64,000 bases of DNA from Oscillospiraceae bacterium (GTDB lineage: Bacteria > Bacillota > Clostridia > Oscillospirales > Oscillospiraceae): the NCBI GenBank assembly GCA_910575265.1, contig CAJTEA010000003.1:186001-250000 (forward strand), read 5' to 3'. Positions 60,220-64,000 of this stretch are shown here, piece by piece. Under the pieces are notes generated by a model. It was not told the DNA's origin. It made no database searches and saw only the letters and a list, made by a program, of their open reading frames with translations. Made by a program: the position numbers and the translations under genes. Positions within the stretch are counted from its first letter, which is position 1. The number at the start of each line of letters is the position of its first letter.

Positions 60220-61119
60220 ATGACACTACAGCAGTTGAAATATATCATCGCCATTACAGACAGCGGCTCGGTGAACTCCGCCGCCAAGAGCCTTTATATC
60301 TCCCAGCCCAGCCTGTCCAGCGCGGTGAAGGAGCTGGAGGAAGAGATCGGCTTTGAGCTGTTCCGCCGGTCCAACCGGGGGGTGACCCTCACGGCGGAGG
60401 GGGAGGAGTTTCTCAACTACGCCCGGCAGGTATGCGAGCAGTACGCCCTGCTGGAGGACCGGTTTGTGGCCGGGCAGTCCCGGAAGAAGTTCTCCGTCTC
60501 CACCCAGCACTACACCTTCGCCATCAACGCGTTTGTGGAGATGGTACGCAAGGTGGGGATGGAGGAGTATGAGTTTTCCGTGCTGGAGACCCGGACCTAC
60601 GAGTGCATCGAGAATGTCCGGGATTATAAAAGCGAGCTGGGCATTTTATATTTGGATGACTTTAACGAAAAATACCTGACCAAGCTCTTTGAGGAACACA
60701 ATCTGGAGTTCCATCCCCTGCGGGACTGCGCCACCTGCGTCTATCTCTGGGGCGAGCACCCCCTGGCGGGGCGGGAACGGCTGACCATGGCGGACCTGGA
60801 GCCTTATCCCTGCATCGCCTTTGAGATCGGCAAGCAGAACTCCCTGTTCCTCTCCGAGGAGGTGATGAGCACCTATCAGTACCGGCAGCTCATCCGGGTG
60901 GGCGACCGGGCCACCGTCCTCAACCTGATGAAGGGACTCAACGGCTATACGCTTTGCTCCGGGATTATCTGCCGTCCGCTCAATGGCTCAGAGTATAAAA
61001 CCATTCCCTTGGTGGAGGGCGGCGTCATGCACATCGGCTATATCCAGCGCCGGGGCAGTCAGCTCAGCCGTCTTGGGAAGCTGTACCTGTCCGAGGTACG
61101 CAAGTCCATTCTGCTGTAG
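60220..61119 (+). CDS. LysR-family transcriptional regulator
   Basis: The 299-residue protein has an N-terminal winged helix (LQQLKYIIAITDSGSVNSAAKSLYISQPSLSSAVKELEEEIGFELFRR) and a periplasmic-binding-like effector domain. AAGGAG-type site precedes the ATG. It lies directly upstream of metN-metI-metQ on the same strand but is separated from them by a terminator. Control of sulfur amino acid uptake is plausible, given LysR regulators such as CmbR/MtaR; control of dhaKL is the alternative. Confidence 0.9.
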   Translation: MTLQQLKYIIAITDSGSVNSAAKSLYISQPSLSSAVKELEEEIGFELFRRSNRGVTLTAEGEEFLNYARQVCEQYALLEDRFVAGQSRKKFSVSTQHYTFAINAFVEMVRKVGMEEYEFSVLETRTYECIENVRDYKSELGILYLDDFNEKYLTKLFEEHNLEFHPLRDCATCVYLWGEHPLAGRERLTMADLEPYPCIAFEIGKQNSLFLSEEVMSTYQYRQLIRVGDRATVLNLMKGLNGYTLCSGIICRPLNGSEYKTIPLVEGGVMHIGYIQRRGSQLSRLGKLYLSEVRKSILL

Positions 61120-61149
61120 CCCACTTTCTTTGCTATAGTTTTAACCTAT

Positions 61150-61195
61150 AACCCGTCCCTGATTTTGGGTATTAACACCCGGGGCGGGTTTTGTG
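61150..61195 (+). terminator. Terminator after the LysR gene
   Basis: AACCCGTCCC and GGGGCGGGTT pair over 10 bp (one G:T), followed by TTTTG. Confidence 0.75.
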
Positions 61196-61233
61196 CTATT
61201 CTGTGAACACGCCAACAGAAAAGAGGAGTCCAG

Positions 61234-62262
61234 ATGATTCGATTGGAACACGTCTCAAAGCGCTTTGAGACGGGGAAACAGACGGTGGAGGCGGTCAAGG
61301 ATGTCAGCCTTCACATTGAGAAGGGAAAAATCGCCGGTGTCATCGGCTTTTCCGGGGCGGGAAAATCCACTCTGGCCCGGTGCGTCAATCTGCTGGAGCG
61401 GCCCACGGAAGGGACGGTCACCGTCGGGGGCGCGGAGCTCACCGCCCTGAGCGAAAAGCAGCTGCGGGAGAAGCGGAAGAAGATTGGAATGATCTTCCAG
61501 CACTTTAACCTCTTCGCCTCCCGCACGGTCTACGGCAACGTGGCCTATCCCTTGAGGGGCAGAAGCAAACAGGAGATCAGCGAAAAAGTAAAATCGCTGC
61601 TGGACCTGGTGGGTCTGGCGGACAAAGCGGACGCCTACCCCTCTCAGCTCTCGGGAGGGCAGAAGCAGCGGGTGGCCATCGCCCGGGCTCTGGCCAACGA
61701 CCCGGAGGTCCTCCTCAGCGACGAGGCCACCAGCGCCCTGGACCCGGAGACCACCCGCTCCATCCTCGCTCTGCTGAAGGAGGTCAACCGCTCCTTGGGC
61801 ATCACCATTGTGATTATCACCCACGAAATGCAGGTGGTCAAGGAAATCTGCGACCAGGTGTATGTGATGGAGAACGGGCAGGTGGTGGAACAGGGGGACG
61901 TATTTCACATCTTTGCCTCCCCCCAGAAAGCGGTCACCCGGAAATTTGTAGACAGCACCTCCAACCTCTCCCGCATCCGGGAGCTGCTGGACGACCCGGC
62001 CCACCCCATCCAGCTCAAGCCTGGGGAGTATCTGCTCCGGCTGAACTATCTGGAGCGCAGCACCTCCGAAGCGCTGATCTCCACCCTGTCCCGGCAGTTT
62101 GAGCTGGATATCAACATTCTCCTGGGCAACATTGAGCTGATCGACGGCAACCCCCTGGGGGGCCTGGTGGTCATCGCCGGGGGAGGACACGATAAGGTGT
62201 CCGCCGCGACAGAATACTTATCAAAGAAAAATGTATTGGTGGAGGTGATCGCCCATGGCTGA
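61234..62262 (+). CDS. metN: Methionine ABC transporter ATP-binding protein
   Basis: The 342-residue protein has Walker A GFSGAGKSTLARC, signature LSGGQKQRVAIARAL and Walker B VLLSDEATSALDP. A C-terminal NIL domain (about 265-340) binds methionine and causes transinhibition. AGAGGAG precedes the ATG. It overlaps metI by 8 nt. Confidence 0.95.
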   Translation: MIRLEHVSKRFETGKQTVEAVKDVSLHIEKGKIAGVIGFSGAGKSTLARCVNLLERPTEGTVTVGGAELTALSEKQLREKRKKIGMIFQHFNLFASRTVYGNVAYPLRGRSKQEISEKVKSLLDLVGLADKADAYPSQLSGGQKQRVAIARALANDPEVLLSDEATSALDPETTRSILALLKEVNRSLGITIVIITHEMQVVKEICDQVYVMENGQVVEQGDVFHIFASPQKAVTRKFVDSTSNLSRIRELLDDPAHPIQLKPGEYLLRLNYLERSTSEALISTLSRQFELDINILLGNIELIDGNPLGGLVVIAGGGHDKVSAATEYLSKKNVLVEVIAHG

Positions 62263-62935
62263 CCTGCTGAACCAAATCATCCCGGACGTGGTGGCCCGCT
62301 CCGACCAGCTGTGGCAGGCCTTCTGGCAGACCATCCAGATGGTGGGCATCTCCGGGGCCATCTCCCTGGTACTGGGCATCCCCTTCGGGGTATTTCTGTT
62401 TACAACCAAGGAGGGCGGCATTTTACAGAACCGGATGGTAAATTTTATCCTGGGCAAAATCTGTGACTTTTTCCGCTCCATTCCGTTTATTCTGCTGGCC
62501 ATCCTGCTGCTGGGCCTGAGCCGCCTGATTGTGGGCGCCGGTATCGGGGTCAAGGGCGCCATCATCCCCCTGCTCTTCGGCACTATCCCCTTTTTGGGCC
62601 GGCAGACCGAGAGCGCCCTGGCGGAAGTCCCCGCCGGCCTTATCGAGGCGGCCCAGGCCATGGGCTCCTCCCCCTGGGAGATTGTCTGGCGGGTCTATTT
62701 AAAGGAGGCGATCCCTGGTATCACCCGGGGCGTGACCATCACCATCGTCTCTCTGATTAACTTCACCGCCGTGGCCGGCACCATCGGCGCGGGCGGTCTG
62801 GGCAACTTCGCCGTTATGTACGGCCACAGCAAGCATCTGCCCCAGATTACCTGGACGGTCATCCTCATCATTGTGGTTCTGGTGAGCGTTGTCCAGGCGG
62901 CGGGCACCTTCATCGCCAAAAAGGCGACCCATTAA
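62255..62935 (+). CDS. metI: Methionine ABC transporter permease
   Basis: The 226-residue protein has five spans with the permease EAA-like loop EAAQAMGSSPWEIVWRVYLKEAIPGI. The pattern matches MetI of the MetNIQ D/L-methionine importer. Confidence 0.95.
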   Translation: MADLLNQIIPDVVARSDQLWQAFWQTIQMVGISGAISLVLGIPFGVFLFTTKEGGILQNRMVNFILGKICDFFRSIPFILLAILLLGLSRLIVGAGIGVKGAIIPLLFGTIPFLGRQTESALAEVPAGLIEAAQAMGSSPWEIVWRVYLKEAIPGITRGVTITIVSLINFTAVAGTIGAGGLGNFAVMYGHSKHLPQITWTVILIIVVLVSVVQAAGTFIAKKATH

Positions 62936-63001
62936 TCGGTCTGTTCTCCCGCTCTAACCGGGCGGAAAAATAGAAATCTCAGCATTTTAGGAGGAATTAA
63001 C

Positions 63002-63895
63002 ATGAAAACGAAAAAGCTCTTATCTCTCGCGCTGACCGCGGCCCTGGCCCTGTCTCTGGCCGCCTGCGGCGGAAACGGCGGAGGCCCTGGCGGAAGCTCC
63101 ACCACCGGCTCCAATCCTGGCTCCAGCTCCACCACCGGCTCTGACGCCAGCGGTACTCCCACCACCGAGCCCACCGTGGTCACCGTAGGCGTGGTGGGCG
63201 CCAACAACCAGCAGTGGGACACCGTCAACGAGCTTCTGGCCGCGGAGAACATTAAGGTGGAGCTGATCGAGTTCGCCGAGTACGCCCTGCCCAACAACGC
63301 CCTGGACGCTGGGGAGATCGACCTGAACGCCTTCCAGCACAAGGCCTACCTCAACAACGAGATTGAGAAAATGAACTATAACATCTCCGTCCTGGGCGAC
63401 ACCATCGTGGCCCCGCTGTCCCTCTACTCCGACAAGATCACCGATGTCAGCGAGCTGAAGGCGGGGGACAAGATTGCCGTCCCCAGCGACGCCACCAACG
63501 AGGGCCGCTGCTTCAAGATTCTGGAGTCCGCGGGCCTGCTGGAGGTGGACCCCGCCGCCGGGTATATGCCCGAGCTGAAGGATATCACCTCCAACCCCCT
63601 GAACCTGGAGTTTGTGGAGGTGGAGGCCTCCAACACCGCCAGCCTCCTGCCCGACGTGGCCGCCGCCTTTGTCAACGGGGCTCACGCCATTGACAACGGC
63701 CTGAACATCGACGAGGCCATCTATGTGGAGCAGGTCCAGCCCGGCAGTGACAACCCCTACATTAATATCATCGCCTGCCGCACAGCCGACCTGAACAACG
63801 AGGTCTACCAGAAAGTGTTGAGGGCCTATCAGTCCGAGGAGACCGCCCAGGCCATCCAGGATATCTACCAGGGCACCTACATCCCCGCGTTTTGA
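63002..63895 (+). CDS. metQ: Methionine-binding lipoprotein MetQ/NlpA family
   Basis: The 297-residue protein has a signal peptide and lipobox LSLAAC, a low-complexity Gly/Ser/Thr linker with two similar SSTTGS blocks (about residues 30-50), and the NlpA-type binding fold (VKVELIEFAEYALPNNALDAGEIDLNAFQHKAYLNNEI). It delivers methionine to MetNI. AGGAGG precedes the ATG. Confidence 0.95.
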   Translation: MKTKKLLSLALTAALALSLAACGGNGGGPGGSSTTGSNPGSSSTTGSDASGTPTTEPTVVTVGVVGANNQQWDTVNELLAAENIKVELIEFAEYALPNNALDAGEIDLNAFQHKAYLNNEIEKMNYNISVLGDTIVAPLSLYSDKITDVSELKAGDKIAVPSDATNEGRCFKILESAGLLEVDPAAGYMPELKDITSNPLNLEFVEVEASNTASLLPDVAAAFVNGAHAIDNGLNIDEAIYVEQVQPGSDNPYINIIACRTADLNNEVYQKVLRAYQSEETAQAIQDIYQGTYIPAF

Positions 63896-63901
63896 CATGA
63901 A

Positions 63902-63928
63902 ATTCCCGCCCCCGAAGGGGGCGGGAAT
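63902..63928 (+). terminator. Terminator of metN-metI-metQ
   Basis: ATTCCCGCCCCC and GGGGGCGGGAAT form a perfect 12-bp stem with a GAA loop, followed by CCTATCCTTT. Confidence 0.8.
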
Positions 63929-63957
63929 CCTATCCTTTCAATTTGAGGTGAATGAAT

Positions 63958-64000
63958 ATGGCGATCCATCCCTGTATTGAGCGGGACCGGGACTACATCG
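63958..64000 (+). CDS. Start of an unidentified gene (14 codons visible)
   Basis: An ATG with GAGGTG 7 nt upstream opens MAIHPCIERDRDYI and runs off the window. This resembles the first residues of M20-family amidohydrolases, which often accompany methionine importers, but 14 codons cannot establish it. An in-frame ATG at 63952 is less well spaced. Confidence 0.5.
   Translation, partial: MAIHPCIERDRDYI

Overview
The window looks like the chromosome of a GC-rich, spore-forming member of the Clostridia, most likely an Oscillospiraceae gut relative of Flavonifractor or Lawsonibacter. This rests on the complete spoIIIAA-AH operon, an Asp23/Gls24 gene beside it, a T-box leader, a ribosomal L10 leader, a Cheo-type LexA site, strong AGGAGG ribosome binding sites and a minimal SufC-SufB pair. 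No species name can be fixed from sequence reading alone.

Positions 1-3369 are an integrated mobile element, and the most interesting part of the window. On the minus strand it encodes a small membrane protein, a ribbon-helix-helix regulator, a replication protein with the HUH nickase plus superfamily 3 helicase architecture of CRESS-DNA viruses, an excisionase-like protein and a tyrosine integrase that runs off the left edge. Upstream of rep lies a perfect 10-bp stem with a 9-nt loop; on the rep strand its apex reads TAGTATTAC, the nonanucleotide nicked by circovirus Rep. The right end is a 46-bp copy of the 3' half of a tRNA-Ala(GGC) gene, followed by a terminator. I read this as a chromosomally integrated CRESS-type rolling-circle plasmid of about 4 kb with an attR in tRNA-Ala.

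Positions 3370-16289 hold rplJ-rplL with the L10 leader, a hybrid histidine kinase, a DHH phosphoesterase, an AEC permease, a crotonase, a solitary XRE regulator, a SpoVB-like flippase, a MATE pump, a decayed XRE-type gene and a KdpD/KdpE-like two-component pair. Positions 16288-26781 hold an apparent uvrB-ybaK-(three small genes)-uvrA operon under a LexA-type operator, then radC, pyrE and prfC.

Positions 26997-34019 carry asp23, the spoIIIA operon with a sigma-E-like promoter, and a TGS/uridine-kinase-like protein. Positions 34270-42436 are a complete arginine operon, argG-argH-(PAS protein)-argC-argJ-argB-argD-argF, with an ARG-box-like site upstream. Positions 42475-49764 form a minus-strand unit in which a phenylalanine-type T-box precedes a polysaccharide deacetylase lipoprotein, pheS, pheT, a threonine aldolase and a transglutaminase-like lipoprotein.

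Positions 49754-64000 hold an SLH-domain protein, sufC-sufB-nnr-lipoprotein-alr, mazF without a visible antitoxin, a secreted protein, a gluconate-5-dehydrogenase-like SDR, dhaK-dhaL, a LysR regulator, the methionine importer metN-metI-metQ, and the first codons of another gene. I saw no rRNA, CRISPR array or classical insertion sequence.
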